This document shows, piece after piece, positions 34,222-45,095 of a stretch of 64,000 nucleotides of DNA (position 1 is the first letter of the stretch; every line of letters starts with the position of its first letter). Source of the stretch: Sagittula stellata E-37. GTDB taxonomy: Bacteria; Pseudomonadota; Alphaproteobacteria; Rhodobacterales; Rhodobacteraceae. Both the position numbers and the translations under genes were made by a program. The notes beneath the pieces are model-generated. The model was not told the DNA's origin, ran no database searches, and was given only the letters and a program-made list of their open reading frames with translations. The stretch covers positions 4,411,501 to 4,475,500 of the forward strand of contig NZ_CP155729.1 in NCBI RefSeq assembly GCF_039724765.1. The letters run 5' to 3'.

Positions 34222-34752
34222 ATGACCACTGTCCCGCCGATCACGCTGCGCCCCGCCGGGATGTCTGACGCCGCGATCCTTGCGGCAATCTCCTTCGAGG
34301 TCTGGATGCACACCTACATCCGGCGCGGCGTCAGCGCCGCCTATGCGGGATACGCGCTGGACACCTTCACCGCCGCGAACCTCGCCGCGATGCTGGCCGA
34401 CCCGGCCGAGCACGTGATCCTGTCCGAGAACGAGGAAGGCCCGGACGGGTTCATCCGCCTCACCCGCAACCGCCCCGCGCCGGTGCCCGGATGTTCGGAT
34501 CTGGAAATCTCGACCCTCTATGTCCAGCCGAGGCACCACGGACGCGGCCTTGGCCGTGCGCTGCTGGCCAGCGGGCTGGACCGCGCCCGATCGCTGGGCG
34601 CGCCCTCTGTCTGGCTGACCACCAACGCCGAGAATGCCCCCGCCATCGCCTTCTACCTGAGGCAGGGGTTCGAGCGCATCGGCACCACGCATTTCCACAT
34701 CGGCGACGCGGCCTACCCCAACGGTGTCTTCCGCCTGACGCTCGACCGTTGA
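34222..34752 (+). CDS. GNAT family N-acetyltransferase
   Basis: 176 residues. It starts ITLRPAGMSDAAILAAISFEVWMHTY, like small-molecule GNAT enzymes. The acetyl-CoA site is LYVQPRHHGRGLGRALLASGL (Q/RxxGxG type) at about residues 101-121, and NAPAIAFYLRQGFERIG is the typical C-terminal motif. Second gene of a two-gene GNAT unit. It is only distantly similar to the preceding one, so not a recent duplicate. Substrate unknown. Confidence 0.85.
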   Translation: MTTVPPITLRPAGMSDAAILAAISFEVWMHTYIRRGVSAAYAGYALDTFTAANLAAMLADPAEHVILSENEEGPDGFIRLTRNRPAPVPGCSDLEISTLYVQPRHHGRGLGRALLASGLDRARSLGAPSVWLTTNAENAPAIAFYLRQGFERIGTTHFHIGDAAYPNGVFRLTLDR

Positions 34753-34833
34753 GGCAGGGCGGCGCACAGCCCCGCCCTACGGAGTGGAGCGCTGTTTGGA
34801 TACCGGATGAGATGTACGGTATCGACGCGAGAA

Positions 34834-34856
34834 GGCCGCTCCGGTTGGGAGCGGCC
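34834..34856 (-). terminator. Terminator stem of tuf (copy 2)
   Basis: The same GGCCGCTCC/GGAGCGGCC stem as for copy 1, but the minus-strand T-tract is replaced by TTCTCGCG, so termination is likely weaker. The duplicated block ends here. Confidence 0.7.
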
Positions 34857-34955
34857 TTCTTTAATCTTCACCGGGTGTTGACACCGCATTCTCGTGAGCT
34901 TCCTGCGGAAGCCACTGCCATGCGGCATCACACTGGCAACAACGCTGGCGCGTTG

Positions 34956-36131
<1,176 letters not shown>

Positions 36132-36189
36132 CTCTCAGACGCCTCATGGTTCATGGGGCCACACATCTGGCCCGGTTCACATGGCGGGG

Positions 36190-36218
36190 CGTTTATTGAG
36201 TCGCAGCCGGAAAATCAA
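36190..36218 (-). promoter_or_regulatory. Predicted promoter of tuf copy 2
   Basis: Minus-strand TTGATT (36213-36218), 17-bp spacer, TAAACG (36190-36195), within the 96-bp gap between the lipoprotein gene and tuf. A GGGCCA/TGGCCC hairpin lies in the leader. Confidence 0.4.
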
Positions 36219-36227
36219 GCCGTTCGA

Positions 36228-36812
36228 TCAGCCTTCAGGCAGCGCGGCGGGCGTGCCGGCCTGCACGGGCGCGGCCGCGGTGACGGTGGCGGAACCCGCC
36301 GTCGCAAACCAGCCGTCTTCCTTCATGCGCTCGCGCAGCCATTTTTCGATCCACAGCGCCGCTTCCTCGGACAGCGAGGCGATCTGCTGTTCGCGCGTCA
36401 TCCCGTAGGACGGCAGCACCTGGACAACCCGCACCACGTGGGTTTCCTCGTTCATCTTGGCCTTCGCCGCATCGTCCCAGACGGTCACACGCAGCGACAA
36501 TCCGGACTTGCTAGGCACAAGCGGCACCGGCACCGCGAGCGAATATTCCTCAAGGCTGATGCCCAGATGATAGAACTTGCCGCCGTCGTAGCGGCGGAAC
36601 CGCTTCTCCACCGCGCGGTCGACCGCCGTCACCCATTCCTCGCGGCTGGCCTCCTTCGAGATGCCCACCATGTTGAGCTTCGGCGCCACGACGATCGCGT
36701 GTCCCATCGTGAAGTCGCCCAGCGGTTCGACCGGCCGCGACAGGTCGGATGTCGCATCCGTGCAGGCGGCAAGGCCCAGCATCAGGCTCAGAATGGCAAG
36801 AATGCGTACCAT
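36228..36812 (-). CDS. Predicted lipoprotein of unknown function
   Basis: 194 residues. The lipobox LAAC at residues 14-17 makes this a lipoprotein anchored through Cys17. The mature part is an unrecognised alpha/beta domain (HAIVVAPKLNMVGISKEASREEWVTAVDRAVEKRF, GISLEEYSLAVPVPL, LWIEKWLRERM). Similar lipoproteins are common in Rhodobacteraceae but I cannot assign a function. Start 36812 has GGGGGT upstream and gives a proper signal peptide; the frame is open further upstream without support. Confidence 0.75.
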   Translation of the reverse strand: MVRILAILSLMLGLAACTDATSDLSRPVEPLGDFTMGHAIVVAPKLNMVGISKEASREEWVTAVDRAVEKRFRRYDGGKFYHLGISLEEYSLAVPVPLVPSKSGLSLRVTVWDDAAKAKMNEETHVVRVVQVLPSYGMTREQQIASLSEEAALWIEKWLRERMKEDGWFATAGSATVTAAAPVQAGTPAALPEG

Positions 36813-36943
36813 AGGTACCCCCGTTGACTTGGTTTTCCCGTACCGCAGCCACGGTTTACGTGCAATCTTGTCGGCCGTTGTCAATGGCACGATCCCGCCT
36901 ATGTTTGCAGGGAAACCACAGGCCGCAAGGCCGGGAGCGCGCC

Positions 36944-38299
36944 ATGACCGATCTCAAGCCGCATCGCCAGCCCGTGCAGGTGCCGCTGGTCACCCGGCCG
37001 CTGGGGCTCTGGGGCAGCCTGCAGGCCTCGCGCCGGAACGTGCTGTCGATCATCCCCGAGGTCGCAACCCGCCAGCCCATCCTCTCGGGCAAGACCGGCA
37101 AACGCTGGCACATGGTCATGGACCCGCCCGCGATCCGGCGCGTCCTGCTGGAAAACCTCGACGCCTACCCCAAAAGCCTGGTCACCAAGAACCTGCTGAA
37201 ACCGGCCATCGGCGAAAGCCTGTTCATCGCCGAGGGCGCCCACTGGCGCTGGCAAAGGCGCACCGCCGCGCCGGTCTTCGGTCACCGCAACGTGATGAAC
37301 CTCGCCCCGGTGATGAGCGCCGCGGCGGGCCGGTCGGTGGATCGCATCCGCGCCGCCGGACCGCGCGCCGTCGACTTCCTGGAGGAAATGGTCAGCGTCA
37401 CCTTCGACGTGATCTCCGACGTGACCTTCTCCGGCGACAGCACCTTCGACCGCGACGGCGTGCACTCCGCCATCGACGCCTACATCGCCGAAGCCGGGCG
37501 CGTGTCGCTCTTCGACCTGCTGGGCTTCCCCGATTGGGTGCCGCGTCCGGGGCGGGCCTTCTTCGCGGGCGGCGTCAACCAGATGAAGCAGATGGCCGAC
37601 CGCGCGATCGAGGCACGGGCGCAGCGCGATCCCAACACGGTACCGGACCTGCTCGACCTGCTGAAGGCGGGCGCCGATCCGGAAACCGGGCGCACCATGT
37701 CCACGGCCGAGTTGCGCGACAACCTGCTCACCTTCATCGTCGCAGGGCACGAGACGACGGCCCTGACGCTGTCGTGGTCGCTCTACCTCATGGCCTTCGA
37801 CCAGGAGGCCCAGACCCGCGCCCGGGCCGAGGCGCGATCGGTGCTGAACGGCGGGGTTGCAGGCGGCGAGGACGTGCCGAACCTGCCCTTCATCCGAAAG
37901 GTCATCGACGAGGCGCTGCGCCTCTACCCGCCCGCCGGCATGGTCTCGCGCACCGCGCGCGAGGACGACACGCTCTGCGGGCGCGAGATCCGCAAGGGCG
38001 ACACCGTGATCCTGCCGATCTACGCGCTGCACCGCCACCACGCGCTCTACGACGATCCCCACGCCTTCCGCCCGGACCGGTGGGAAAAGAAGCCGGACCG
38101 CTACGCCTACCTGCCGTTCGGCGATGGGCCGCGCATCTGCATCGGCGCCAGCTTCGCGCTGCAGGAGGCGGTCATCATCCTCGCCACGCTCCTCGCCAAT
38201 TTCCGCTTCGCCCCGGTCCGCGGGCGCGACCCCGACCCGGTGATGATCCTGACGCTGCGCCCGCAGGGCGGCGTGTGGCTGGAAGCGGAACCGCTCTGA
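36944..38299 (+). CDS. Cytochrome P450
   Basis: 451 residues. The I-helix oxygen-activation motif AGHETT is at residues 267-272, the K-helix ExxR at 323-326 (EALR), and the heme loop FGDGPRICIG has the axial Cys at 399, so all catalytic features are intact. It resembles the CYP4/CYP102-like fatty-acid or alkane hydroxylase type more than CYP101. No redox partner gene is adjacent. Soluble: no N-terminal anchor. It is a single-gene unit diverging from the lipoprotein gene. The substrate is unknown. Confidence 0.93.
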   Translation: MTDLKPHRQPVQVPLVTRPLGLWGSLQASRRNVLSIIPEVATRQPILSGKTGKRWHMVMDPPAIRRVLLENLDAYPKSLVTKNLLKPAIGESLFIAEGAHWRWQRRTAAPVFGHRNVMNLAPVMSAAAGRSVDRIRAAGPRAVDFLEEMVSVTFDVISDVTFSGDSTFDRDGVHSAIDAYIAEAGRVSLFDLLGFPDWVPRPGRAFFAGGVNQMKQMADRAIEARAQRDPNTVPDLLDLLKAGADPETGRTMSTAELRDNLLTFIVAGHETTALTLSWSLYLMAFDQEAQTRARAEARSVLNGGVAGGEDVPNLPFIRKVIDEALRLYPPAGMVSRTAREDDTLCGREIRKGDTVILPIYALHRHHALYDDPHAFRPDRWEKKPDRYAYLPFGDGPRICIGASFALQEAVIILATLLANFRFAPVRGRDPDPVMILTLRPQGGVWLEAEPL

Positions 38300-38404
38300 C
38301 CAAAGCGGGCCCGGCGCAAACCCAATGTCTGCGGCCCGCGCCAGCCCGAAGCTCCATGGCCCCCACGACACCGCACAATCGGTATCGGGGTCGCCACGCC
38401 CTCC

Positions 38405-38439
38405 CCTTCATCTTGGCGAAAAATACCTCCGCCGGAGGC
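38405..38439. repeat. Dispersed CCTCCGCCGGAGG repeat, copy B
   Basis: 35 bp, nearly identical to the copy at 13391-13424. The minus strand reads CCTCC-GGC-GGAGG then TATTTTT, a terminator-like hairpin, but it lies beyond the end of the minus-strand gene at 38741 by 300 bp. Confidence 0.7.
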
Positions 38440-38538
38440 ATCCCGAACCCACCGAAGCAGATCCGCCGGGGCGATGCGTCACTGCGGCATTTCGGCCCGT
38501 TAACCACGTTTTCGCAGTGACAACGGCCAAAGGTTACC

Positions 38539-38572
38539 AACCGGCCGGTTCGGGGGGCTCAACCGGCCGGTT
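38539..38572. repeat. Twin AACCGGCCGGTT palindromes
   Basis: Two identical perfect 12-bp palindromes at 38539-38550 and 38561-38572, with centres 22 bp apart (about two helical turns). They lie in the 440-bp region between the convergent P450 and adenosyltransferase genes, which holds no gene that I can support. Confidence 0.75.
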
Positions 38573-38740
38573 CACCCCTTACAGAACGGCAATGTTTCCC
38601 AAGAAGCGGTTAACGCGCGGTGCATCGGGCCTGCCGACACACGACATGTTGTGCCCGCCTGGCCAGCGCGCGTTGCGTTCACACCACCGCGCGCACCGGT
38701 AAGGTTAATGTCCGAGAAGCCGTTCGCCGCGCATACGGCG

Positions 38741-39316
38741 CTAGCCGCGGTTCGCGCCCGGAACCCACAGGACATCGGCGGTGCCGTTGTCGTTGGCGAT
38801 CCGCGCGGCAACGAAGAACCAGTCGGACAGGCGGTTGAGATACTTCACCGCCGCCGGATTCACCGCCTCGGCAGAGGCCAGTTCGACACACAGCCGCTCT
38901 GCCCGCCGGGCCACCGTCCGGCACACGTGCAGATGCGCCGAAAGCGCCGATCCGCCCGGCAGGACGAAGCTCCGCAAGGGCTCCAGAGAAGCATTCATCG
39001 CGTCGATTTCTTCTTCCAGACGAACCACTTGCGCGTCGACCATCCGCAGCGGCGGATACTCCGCCTCGGCGTCCTTCTCGATATCCGGGCGGCACAGGTC
39101 GGCGCCCAGGTCGAAGAGGTCGTTCTGAATGCGGGACAGCGCGCCATCCACGTCCCCCGACGCCGCAAGCCGCGCCACGCCGACACAGGCGTTCAGCTCG
39201 TCCGCGGTGCCATAGGCCTCGACCCGGGGATCGTATTTCTTCACCCGCGCGCCGTTGCCCAGCGCGGTCTCGCCCTTGTCACCGGTGCGCGTGTAGATCT
39301 TGCTCAGGACTACCAT
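38741..39316 (-). CDS. Cob(I)alamin adenosyltransferase, PduO type
   Basis: 191 residues. It transfers the adenosyl group of ATP to cob(I)alamin to make coenzyme B12. The N-terminal ATP-binding signature is KIYTRTGDKGETALGNG, followed by VEAYGTADELNACVG, and the C-terminal CRTVARRAERL and YLNRLSDWFFVAARIAN are diagnostic. It is the PduO/ATR type, unrelated to CobA/CobO. No cobalamin biosynthesis gene is in the window. It forms a probable unit with the small membrane gene upstream (13-bp gap). Confidence 0.95.
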   Translation of the reverse strand: MVVLSKIYTRTGDKGETALGNGARVKKYDPRVEAYGTADELNACVGVARLAASGDVDGALSRIQNDLFDLGADLCRPDIEKDAEAEYPPLRMVDAQVVRLEEEIDAMNASLEPLRSFVLPGGSALSAHLHVCRTVARRAERLCVELASAEAVNPAAVKYLNRLSDWFFVAARIANDNGTADVLWVPGANRG

Positions 39317-39329
39317 GTCTTCCCCCGTC

Positions 39330-39533
39330 TTATCCGCCGCGCCGGATGTAGACGAACAGCAGGATCAGGACAATCGCCACGAACTGCGCCCCGATCCGCC
39401 ATTGCATCGCCTTGTTCGACCACTTCCGGCTGAACGCCCCGCCTTTGGCGAAGCTACCGATTCCAAACAACAAAATCCCCACGACTCCCAGCATGACGAG
39501 GGCGATGAGGATGAAAAGGGGATCGTCGCGCAT
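39330..39533 (-). CDS. Twin-transmembrane protein, HIG1-domain type
   Basis: 67 residues with two membrane helices (FILIALVMLGVVGILLFGIGSF and GAQFVAIVLILLFVYI) joined by a short basic loop (RKWSNKAMQWRI), the layout of hypoxia-induced (HIG_1_N) proteins. Mitochondrial relatives associate with cytochrome oxidase; the bacterial role is not established. Start 39533 has GGGAGG upstream. It lies immediately upstream of the adenosyltransferase gene, an arrangement seen in other Rhodobacteraceae. Confidence 0.82.
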   Translation of the reverse strand: MRDDPLFILIALVMLGVVGILLFGIGSFAKGGAFSRKWSNKAMQWRIGAQFVAIVLILLFVYIRRGG

Positions 39534-39617
39534 GGTGCCTCCCAAGCGGCCTGCGAAGGTTTCACGTTCACTTAGCGCGCGCGGACCGCTTTGCGAACCC
39601 GTCCCGCCTGCGTCACG

Positions 39618-40451
39618 TCAGCCTCCCTTGGCGCAGAGCGCATCCATCGCCCGCGTCGTCAGCACCCGACGGGCCGCGCCCATCAGGTGCGTCGCCGTGG
39701 TGACGTAGTACCGCGGGCGGGGGCGACGGCTTTCGAGCGCGTGGACCAGCTTCGCCGTCACCGCCGAGGGCGGCAGCTCGAACATGTCCTTGCCCCGGGA
39801 TTCGTAGAGCCGCTTCAACAGCTTCTCGCGGTACTGCGGCGCGCGCGGACTGTTTTCCCAGTCCACCCATTTCTCGAAATGCGGAATGGAGTTCACCCGG
39901 ATCTTCGACGTCACAGGCCCGGTGTTCAATGTGATGACGTGGATCGGCGTGTCGCGCATCTCCAGCCTGAGCGTGTCGGTCAGCCCCTCCAACGCGTGCT
40001 TTGTCGCGTTGTAGGCGCCGCGCCAGGGCATCACCACCAACCCCAGGACAGAGGAGTGATTGACGATCCGCCCGTGCCCCTGCGCCCGCATGACCGGCAT
40101 CGCCCGCCGGGTCAGGTCGTGCCAGCCGAAGACGTTGGCCTCGAACAGCGCGCGCAGGCCTTCGATCGGCAGATCTTCCAGCGCGCCGGGGATGGCGTGG
40201 GCGCCATTGTTGAACAGGGCGTCCAGCGTGCCGCCGGTGGCGTCCAGAACCTCGGACAGGCCCGCCGCGATGGTCTCAGGCCGGGTGTAGTCGATGCGGG
40301 GGCTTTCAAAGCCTTCGGCGCGGAAACGAACGCAGTCGGTCTCCTGCCGGCAAGACGCAAAAACGCGCCACCCACGGGATTTCAATCCGTGGGCGGCGTC
40401 GAAACCGATGCCCGAAGAGCATCCGGTGATCAGGACAGAACGTTGTTGCAC
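39618..40451 (-). CDS. Short-chain dehydrogenase/reductase
   Basis: 277 residues, a classical SDR. The cofactor motif TGCSSGIG is at residues 9-16, NNGA stands for the NNAG motif (near residue 88), catalytic Ser is in NHSSVLG, and the YNATK motif (YxxxK) is present. It resembles the DltE/YbbO-like SDRs with a longer C-terminus. Substrate unknown; NADP preference is suggested by ASCRQ after beta-strand 2. Single gene, 84 bp from the HIG1-type gene. Confidence 0.9.
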   Translation of the reverse strand: MQQRSVLITGCSSGIGFDAAHGLKSRGWRVFASCRQETDCVRFRAEGFESPRIDYTRPETIAAGLSEVLDATGGTLDALFNNGAHAIPGALEDLPIEGLRALFEANVFGWHDLTRRAMPVMRAQGHGRIVNHSSVLGLVVMPWRGAYNATKHALEGLTDTLRLEMRDTPIHVITLNTGPVTSKIRVNSIPHFEKWVDWENSPRAPQYREKLLKRLYESRGKDMFELPPSAVTAKLVHALESRRPRPRYYVTTATHLMGAARRVLTTRAMDALCAKGG

Positions 40452-40473
40452 CCGGCGTGTCGTCTGTCCGAAA

Positions 40474-41073
40474 TCAGTTCGATGCGGTCAGGAAGCTGCC
40501 GGACATCCAGCCGATGTTGTTGCCATCCGTGGCCCGCAGCTTCACCCAGCCGTCCGGCGTTTCGTCCAGCACCTCGACCTCTTCGCCTTCCAGAAGCTGG
40601 GTGACGGCGTCGAAGCTGGTGGAGGGGCCAGCGCGCAGGTTCACACGGGACCCGGTGACGGTGCGGTATTCGGCGACGGCGGCCGCGACAGCCTCGTCGA
40701 CGCTGTCCACGGTCGCGGCAACCTTGTGAATGTCGCTCTGGACGTCCTCTTCGCTGGTGAACGCGGCATCGAGCAGGGCCAGCTTGCCGCTGTCGACCGC
40801 CATTTTGCTGCCGGAGGATACGTACACCGTCTTGACCTGCGAAGGACGCGGAGAAGCTACGGCAGGCTGCACCATAGCGTGCATTTCGGTCGTATCGGCT
40901 CGGGTCACCGCTTCCGGCTCTGCGCCCGAGGTCGACACCACAGGTGCCCGTGACGGCTGCGCCGTGGCGACCCAATCCACCCCGTTCTGGCCCGCAACGA
41001 ATGCGCTGCCGCCGGACAGTTCGTACCACGCCCAACCAAGAACCCCAAACGTAAGCAGGATGATCTTACCCAT
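40474..41073 (-). CDS. SH3b-domain envelope protein
   Basis: 199 residues. An N-terminal membrane anchor or signal (MGKIILLTFGVLGWAWYEL) is followed by a low-complexity periplasmic linker and a C-terminal bacterial SH3 domain: VTGSRVNLRAGPSTSFDAVTQL, GEEVEVLDE, GWVKLRA, GWMSGSFL. SH3b domains usually bind peptidoglycan. Its exact role is unknown. The start was placed at 41073, where a membrane segment begins; the frame is open to 41199 without supporting features. It diverges from parC. Confidence 0.8.
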   Translation of the reverse strand: MGKIILLTFGVLGWAWYELSGGSAFVAGQNGVDWVATAQPSRAPVVSTSGAEPEAVTRADTTEMHAMVQPAVASPRPSQVKTVYVSSGSKMAVDSGKLALLDAAFTSEEDVQSDIHKVAATVDSVDEAVAAAVAEYRTVTGSRVNLRAGPSTSFDAVTQLLEGEEVEVLDETPDGWVKLRATDGNNIGWMSGSFLTASN

Positions 41074-41243
41074 GCCCAACCCCCATATTCGCACAGAAGG
41101 GATCGCCCCCGCGACCCAGCCGCCCGCAGCTCGGCGGCCACCTTCCAGTTTATCCGATTCCCCAACACGCCATAAGCGCATTTGGAGAATATTTCCCACA
41201 CTGTCGCTTGCTGCGGTGCCGAGGCAACGATATCACGACATCT

Positions 41244-43673
41244 ATGTCCGACGATGACCTCGACCCCAACATGAATGCCCGCAACCTTGCGGAGCCTTTG
41301 CGCCGCGCCATCGGGGAGCGCTACCTGACGTATGCGCTGTCCACGATCATGCACAGGGCGCTGCCGGATGCCCGTGACGGGCTGAAGCCAGTCCATCGTC
41401 GTATCCTATATGCAATGCGCAGACTGCGACTTAGTTCCACCGGGGGCTTCCTGAAATCCGCAAAGATTTCAGGGGATACGATGGGGGACTTCCACCCGCA
41501 CGGCGACGCGGCGATCTATGACGCCATGGCCCGCCTCGCCCAGGACTTCACGATCCGCTATCCGCTGGTCGACGGTCAGGGCAATTTCGGCAACATCGAC
41601 GGCGACAACCCGGCGGCCTCGCGGTACACCGAGGCGCGCATGACGGTGATGTCCGAGGCGCTGCTGGAAGGGCTCGACGAGAACTCCGTCGATTTCCGTC
41701 CGAACTACGACGGCCGGCTGGAAGAACCCTCCGTCCTGCCCGCGTCTTATCCGAACCTGCTGGCCAACGGGTCGTCCGGCATCGCGGTCGGCATGGCGAC
41801 GAACATTCCGCCGCACAACATCGGCGAACTCATCAACGCCTGTCTGCACCTGATCCGGTCGCCCAACGCCGTGGACGACACGCTGATGCAGTACGTGCCG
41901 GGGCCGGATTTCCCGACCGGCGGAGTCATCGTCGAACCGGCCGAGAACATCGCGACCGCCTACCGCACCGGGCGCGGCTCCATCCGTCTGCGCGCGCGCT
42001 GGCACGTGGAGGATCTGGGCCGTGGCCAGTGGCAGGCGGTGGTCACGGAAATCCCCTATCAGGTGCAGAAATCCAAGCTGGTCGAGCGCATCGCCGAACT
42101 GATCCAGACCAAGAAGATCCCGGTGCTGGCCGACGTCCGAGACGAAAGCGCCGACGACATCCGCATGGTGCTGGAACCGAAGACAAAGAACGTCGATCCG
42201 GACCTGCTGATGAACATGCTGTTCCGGAACTCCGATCTGGAAATCCGTTTCTCGCTGAACATGAACGTGCTGATCGACGGCGTGACTCCAAAGGTGTGTT
42301 CGCTCAAGGAATGCCTGCGCGCCTTCCTCGACTTCCGCCGCGACGTGCTGATCCGCCGCTCGAAGCACCGGATGGCGAAGATCGACAACCGGCTGGAGGT
42401 GCTCGAAGGCCTGATCATCGCCTTCCTCAACCTCGACCGGGTGATCGACATCATCCGTTACGACGACGACCCCAAGGCCGCGTTGATGTACGAGGATTGG
42501 TCGCGCCCGCACCAGTCCACCATCCCGCGCGCCACCGACGAACGCGACTACCGCTCTCCGCTGACGGGCGTCGACGTCAAGGCGCTGGAACTGCGCGACG
42601 ACCCCGATGCGGTGGAACGGGGTGTGCTCGCTGACGATGGCACATCGTCGGCCGTGCCGCGCCGCTTTGTCGGACGATCCGAAGGGCTGTCGGACGTACA
42701 GGCCGAGGCGATCCTCAACATGCGGCTGCGCAGCTTGCGGCGGTTGGAGGAGCTTGAGCTTGTCAACGAGCGCGACAAGCTGATGGAAGAGCGCGCCGGA
42801 CTGGAGGACCTTCTGGCGTCCGAGGACATGCAGTGGGGCCGCATCAAGGAAGAGCTGAACGAGGTGAAGAAGACCTTCACCAAAGGCTACAAGCGCGGCC
42901 AGCGTCTGACCACCTTCGCAGAGGCGACAGAGGCAGAGGACGTGCCGCTCGAAGCGATGATCGAGCGGGAACCTGTCACCGTCGTCTGCTCCAAGATGGG
43001 CTGGATCCGCGCGATGACCGGCCATATCGCTCTGGACCGCGAGCTGAAGTTCAAGGACGGCGACGGCCCGCGCTTCATCTTCCATGCCGAAACCACCGAC
43101 AAGCTGCTGGTCTTCGGATCGAACGGCCGGTTCTACACCGTGCTTGCCGCCAACCTTCCCGGCGGGCGTGGCATGGGCGAACCCCTGCGCCTGATGGTCG
43201 ACCTGCCCAACGACACGGAGATCGTTGACATCCTTGTCCATCGCCCGGGACAGCGCCTGCTGGTCGCATCCAGCGCCGGGGACGGCTTCCTCGTGCCCGA
43301 GGACGAGGTGATCGCCCAGACCCGCGCTGGCAAGCAGGTGTTGAACGTCAAGGACCCGGTCAAGGCCATGATCTGCAAGCCCGTCTCCGGCAATGCCGTG
43401 GCCGTCGTCGGTGAGAACCGCAAGGTGCTGATCTTCATGCTGGACGAACTGCCGGAGATGGGCCGCGGCAAGGGCGTGCGGCTCCAGAAGTACAAGGACG
43501 GCGGCCTGTCCGATGTGCGTACCTTCACCCTGGAGGCCGGGCTGTCGTGGCTCGACCCGGCGGGACGCACCCGCACTGTCAGCAGCGATGAGTTGACGGA
43601 ATGGGTGGCGAAGCGCGCGGGCTCGGGCCGCATGGCACCACGGGGCTTCCCGCGGGACAACAAGTTCAACTGA
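41244..43673 (+). CDS. parC: DNA topoisomerase IV subunit A
   Basis: 809 residues. ParC cuts and rejoins DNA during chromosome decatenation, with ParE supplying ATPase activity. The winged-helix region is [29 protein letters not shown], the quinolone-resistance region follows, and the active-site Tyr is at residue 128 in ASRYTEAR. The C-terminal beta-pinwheel is degenerate in gyrase-box terms, which separates it from GyrA. parE is not adjacent. Start at 41244 ([14 protein letters not shown]) is chosen over a TTG 36 bp upstream; neither has a strong ribosome-binding site. Confidence 0.95.
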   Translation: MSDDDLDPNMNARNLAEPLRRAIGERYLTYALSTIMHRALPDARDGLKPVHRRILYAMRRLRLSSTGGFLKSAKISGDTMGDFHPHGDAAIYDAMARLAQDFTIRYPLVDGQGNFGNIDGDNPAASRYTEARMTVMSEALLEGLDENSVDFRPNYDGRLEEPSVLPASYPNLLANGSSGIAVGMATNIPPHNIGELINACLHLIRSPNAVDDTLMQYVPGPDFPTGGVIVEPAENIATAYRTGRGSIRLRARWHVEDLGRGQWQAVVTEIPYQVQKSKLVERIAELIQTKKIPVLADVRDESADDIRMVLEPKTKNVDPDLLMNMLFRNSDLEIRFSLNMNVLIDGVTPKVCSLKECLRAFLDFRRDVLIRRSKHRMAKIDNRLEVLEGLIIAFLNLDRVIDIIRYDDDPKAALMYEDWSRPHQSTIPRATDERDYRSPLTGVDVKALELRDDPDAVERGVLADDGTSSAVPRRFVGRSEGLSDVQAEAILNMRLRSLRRLEELELVNERDKLMEERAGLEDLLASEDMQWGRIKEELNEVKKTFTKGYKRGQRLTTFAEATEAEDVPLEAMIEREPVTVVCSKMGWIRAMTGHIALDRELKFKDGDGPRFIFHAETTDKLLVFGSNGRFYTVLAANLPGGRGMGEPLRLMVDLPNDTEIVDILVHRPGQRLLVASSAGDGFLVPEDEVIAQTRAGKQVLNVKDPVKAMICKPVSGNAVAVVGENRKVLIFMLDELPEMGRGKGVRLQKYKDGGLSDVRTFTLEAGLSWLDPAGRTRTVSSDELTEWVAKRAGSGRMAPRGFPRDNKFN

Positions 43674-43681
43674 TCCCGGTA

Positions 43682-43713
43682 GGCGCCGTCACTCCACCGT
43701 GGCGGCGCCTGCC
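43682..43713 (+). terminator. Hairpin after parC
   Basis: AGGCGCCG/CGGCGCCT stem 10 bp after the parC stop, without a T-run. Candidate weak or Rho-assisted terminator. Confidence 0.4.
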
Positions 43714-43820
43714 CATGGGCAAAACATGTTCGGCTATGCGCCTTTCGGCCCGGGACACCCGATAGCGCCCGGTCGCCCTGGAAACGCTTGTCTGGTCTTG
43801 CATGAACCGTCAGGATTTGA

Positions 43821-45095
43821 GTGGGCAAAGGCATTTTCGGAACACACGCATTGGACGCCGGTCAGACTATACCCACGGGCGCACCGCCCGAGGCACCAAC
43901 CTCGGCCGCGGAACACCGGATCTGGCAGACCGCATTTGCCGGAACACGCTGGCCGATGTTCCGGCTGGTCTTCGGAACAGGCCTGCTGACCGTCCTGACG
44001 CTGGGGCTCTACCGGTTCTGGCAGAAGACGCGGGTGCGGCGCTGGTTGTGGTCGGCGGTTCGCCCGGGCGGTTACCCCCTGGAATACGTGGGCGACCCGT
44101 ATGAGAAACTGCTGGGCTTCCTGATCGCAGTCGTCATCCTCGCCTTCTACATCGGCATCGTGAACCTGCTGCTGATGTTCGCCAGCTACGCAGTGTTCCA
44201 GGGCAACTTCGCCGCCTACCTGCTGTCGCTCGTCGGGGTGTTTCCGATCTGGTTCTACGCCCGTTACCGCGCCCGGCGGTACGTTCTGGCCCGCACCCGC
44301 TGGCTGGGCCTGCGCTTCGGGCTGGCGCCGGGGGCCTGGGGCTATGCTTTCCGGGCGCTCGGCCATGGTTTCCTGACGCTGATCACGCTGGGCCTCCTGT
44401 GGCCGCGCATGACCTTCCATCTGGAGAAATACCGAACCGACCGCACCTTTTTCGGAGAAACGCGGATGGCGCAGGAGGGCCGCTGGACGATGCTGTTCCC
44501 TGCGCTGAAATGGCATTTCGCGACGCTGGGACTGGCGATCATCGGCAGCGTCGGGCTCGCCGTCTCGCCGGGGAACGGTTGGATGCTCATGGTCATCGCC
44601 GGGATCACCGCAGTCTACTCCACCGTCTATTACCGGGTCGAAACCCTGAAACGTCTGACCGCCACGAAGCGCATCGGCCCGCTGCGACTGACACTCGACG
44701 CGAAACCCGGCAAGGTCTTCAGGATCCAGGCGGGGGGCTACACGCTGGCTGCCCTGGCCGCCGCGTTTCCGACCCTGATGCTGCTGGGTCTTTTTCTGGA
44801 ACTGCAATCTTTGGAGACGCTGGTCGAATTGGGCCTCGAGGACATGCCTCCGCTCTTCGCCGGCCTGAACCGCTGGCTGCTGATCGCCCTTTCGGTAATG
44901 TGCTACTTCGCCATTTTCCTGCTGTGGTCGGCTCTGACTGCCGCCTGGGTGAAGTTGCCGCTGATGCGCCACTACGCCACCGGCCTCAGCATCGCGGGCA
45001 CCGAGCACATGGTCACCTTCCGCCAGAGGCCCAGAGACGAACATATGGAGGCCGAGGGCTTTGCCGACGCACTGGATGTCGGAGCCTCCCTGTGA
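43821..45095 (+). CDS. DUF898 (YjgN-like) inner membrane protein, copy 1
   Basis: 424 residues with about seven membrane segments. The DUF898 signature is visible: GLLTVLTLGLYRFWQKTRVRR near the N-terminus, ARYRARRYVLARTRWLGLRFG in the middle, and TDRTFFGETR. The function of this family is unknown. GTG start at 43821 with CAGGA upstream. Its stop overlaps the start of the metalloprotease gene (GTGA), so the two are coupled. The pair is repeated directly downstream. The longer 40-residue N-terminus is unlike copy 2. Confidence 0.88.
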   Translation: MGKGIFGTHALDAGQTIPTGAPPEAPTSAAEHRIWQTAFAGTRWPMFRLVFGTGLLTVLTLGLYRFWQKTRVRRWLWSAVRPGGYPLEYVGDPYEKLLGFLIAVVILAFYIGIVNLLLMFASYAVFQGNFAAYLLSLVGVFPIWFYARYRARRYVLARTRWLGLRFGLAPGAWGYAFRALGHGFLTLITLGLLWPRMTFHLEKYRTDRTFFGETRMAQEGRWTMLFPALKWHFATLGLAIIGSVGLAVSPGNGWMLMVIAGITAVYSTVYYRVETLKRLTATKRIGPLRLTLDAKPGKVFRIQAGGYTLAALAAAFPTLMLLGLFLELQSLETLVELGLEDMPPLFAGLNRWLLIALSVMCYFAIFLLWSALTAAWVKLPLMRHYATGLSIAGTEHMVTFRQRPRDEHMEAEGFADALDVGASL

